A stretch of DNA of 5,334 nucleotides, from NCBI GenBank assembly GCA_003649745.1, contig QMST01000047.1, positions 1 to 5,334 on the forward strand. The letters run 5' to 3'. Made by a program: the position numbers and the translations under genes. The notes below the pieces were generated by a model, which ran no database searches, had not been told where the DNA came from, and was given only the letters and a program-made list of their open reading frames with translations. Positions 4,795-5,334 of this stretch are shown one piece after another (position 1 is the stretch's first letter; each line of letters starts with the position of its first letter). The stretch comes from Thermoplasmata archaeon. GTDB lineage: Archaea; Thermoplasmatota; E2; DHVEG-1; B8-G13.

Positions 4795-5334
4795 CTAAAC
4801 CACCTCCAATATGTGAACTACACATGATGCTCCGCTACCACCAATATTATGTGTTAATCCTATCTCAGCATCTTTTACCTGTCTTTTATCTGCCTCTCCT
4901 CTCAACTGCATTACTATCTCAGCTATCTGCGCAACACCTGTCGCACCAACTGGATGGCCTTTTGCCTTTAAACCACCACTTGTATTAACTGGTATTGTTC
5001 CATCCATCTCTGTTAATCCTTCTTCTACCGCCTTACCGCCCTCACCTTTTCTAAAGAAACCTAGATCCTCTATTGCAAGTATCTCAGCTATCGTAAAACA
5101 ATCATGTACCTCAGCAACATCTACATCCTTTGACCTAATTTTTGCCTGCTTGTAAGCCATCTTTGATGCTAATACAGTCGATTTAAAAGTACATATATCC
5201 TCTCTAGAGTATAATGCCAAGGTGTCAGATGCCTGACCTGATCCTCTAATCTTTACAATTTTATCTGTGTATTTTTTTGCATCCTTTAATGGACATAGTA
5301 TAACTGCTGCGGCACCATCGCTCACAGGGGAACA
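4795..5334 (-). CDS. Acetyl-CoA C-acetyltransferase, archaeal SCP2-type thiolase (partial, N-terminus off the right edge)
   Basis: The frame is open to the window edge, giving 179 C-terminal residues of a protein usually near 390. The first visible residues, [13 protein letters not shown], match the family's conserved middle, so the GTG at 5325 is an internal Val and not a start. Signatures follow in order: EVHDCFT, the HDCF motif characteristic of SCP2-type thiolases; [17 protein letters not shown] with the catalytic His of GHPxGATG; and HNIGGSGAS near the C-terminus, where classical thiolases carry the CxG cysteine. The nucleophilic Cys lies in the missing N-terminal half. The likely reaction is condensation of two acetyl-CoA to acetoacetyl-CoA for the mevalonate pathway, in complex with the adjacent DUF35 protein and HMG-CoA synthase. 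Related thiolases act on other acyl-CoAs, but the gene order favours acetoacetyl-CoA formation. Confidence 0.93.
   Translation of the reverse strand, partial: CSPVSDGAAAVILCPLKDAKKYTDKIVKIRGSGQASDTLALYSREDICTFKSTVLASKMAYKQAKIRSKDVDVAEVHDCFTIAEILAIEDLGFFRKGEGGKAVEEGLTEMDGTIPVNTSGGLKAKGHPVGATGVAQIAEIVMQLRGEADKRQVKDAEIGLTHNIGGSGASCVVHILEVV
4802..4807 (-). promoter_or_regulatory. Shine-Dalgarno site of the DUF35 gene inside the thiolase coding end
   Basis: The minus strand reads GGAGGT within the codons for the final Glu-Val-Val of the thiolase, 7 bases before the DUF35 ATG. It fixes the DUF35 start and shows tight coupling of the two complex partners. Confidence 0.75.

Noticed and set aside
5323..5325. 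GTG as the thiolase start
   Set aside because: The frame continues to the window edge and the preceding Cys-Ser-Pro fits the conserved thiolase CSPVSDGAA segment, so the gene is cut by the window and does not start here.
1..5334. CRISPR arrays, transposases, integrases, inverted repeats or toxin-antitoxin pairs
   Set aside because: No regularly spaced repeats, no mobile-element protein motifs and no defence gene signatures were seen on either strand; coding is conserved archaeal housekeeping throughout.

Overview
The window looks like part of an AT-rich, non-halophilic archaeal chromosome, probably a euryarchaeote in the broad sense. The evidence is a Hef/FANCM-type helicase, a UPF0147 protein, a 6-phospho-3-hexuloisomerase, an archaeal SCP2-type thiolase with its DUF35 Zn-ribbon/OB partner, archaeal TATA boxes, GGAGGT-type ribosome binding sites and T-tract terminators. 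I cannot name the genus from sequence alone. Nearly all coding is on the minus strand; only one very small gene reads on the plus strand.

Read in the direction of minus-strand transcription (right to left), the first block (5334 to 3514) is a tight operon. It holds the C-terminal part of a thiolase, a DUF35 acyl-CoA-binding protein starting immediately after the thiolase stop, an XRE-type HTH regulator 3 bp further on, and a 47-residue cysteine-rich zinc-finger protein 9 bp beyond that. Thiolase plus DUF35 is the archaeal acetoacetyl-CoA module that hands its product to HMG-CoA synthase for the mevalonate (isoprenoid lipid) pathway. The HMG-CoA synthase gene would be expected just beyond the right edge.

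The middle (3398 to 1325) has a 39-codon plus-strand ORF with its own TATA box. It converges on the zinc-finger gene with overlapping stop codons, and each gene's T-tract lies inside the other's last codons. Divergent from it is a helicase-only Hef homologue of 535 residues, without the XPF nuclease and HhH domains of classical Hef. Next comes the 85-residue UPF0147 protein with its own promoter and a clear ribosome binding site.

The left block (1221 to 1) is a two-gene unit: an endonuclease IV-family TIM-barrel protein starting at TTG, then, 9 bp later, a 6-phospho-3-hexuloisomerase truncated by the window edge. The latter belongs to the ribulose monophosphate route that many archaea use in reverse to make pentose phosphates.

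The window is mostly conserved housekeeping archaeal DNA. I see no mobile element, CRISPR array, tRNA, rRNA or defence island, and no gene-free stretch above 300 bases. The most notable items are the two unlisted small genes at 3398-3657 with their interlocked ends, the regulator and zinc finger appended to the mevalonate operon, the nuclease-less Hef, and an apparently altered metal-ligand position in the endonuclease IV-like protein.
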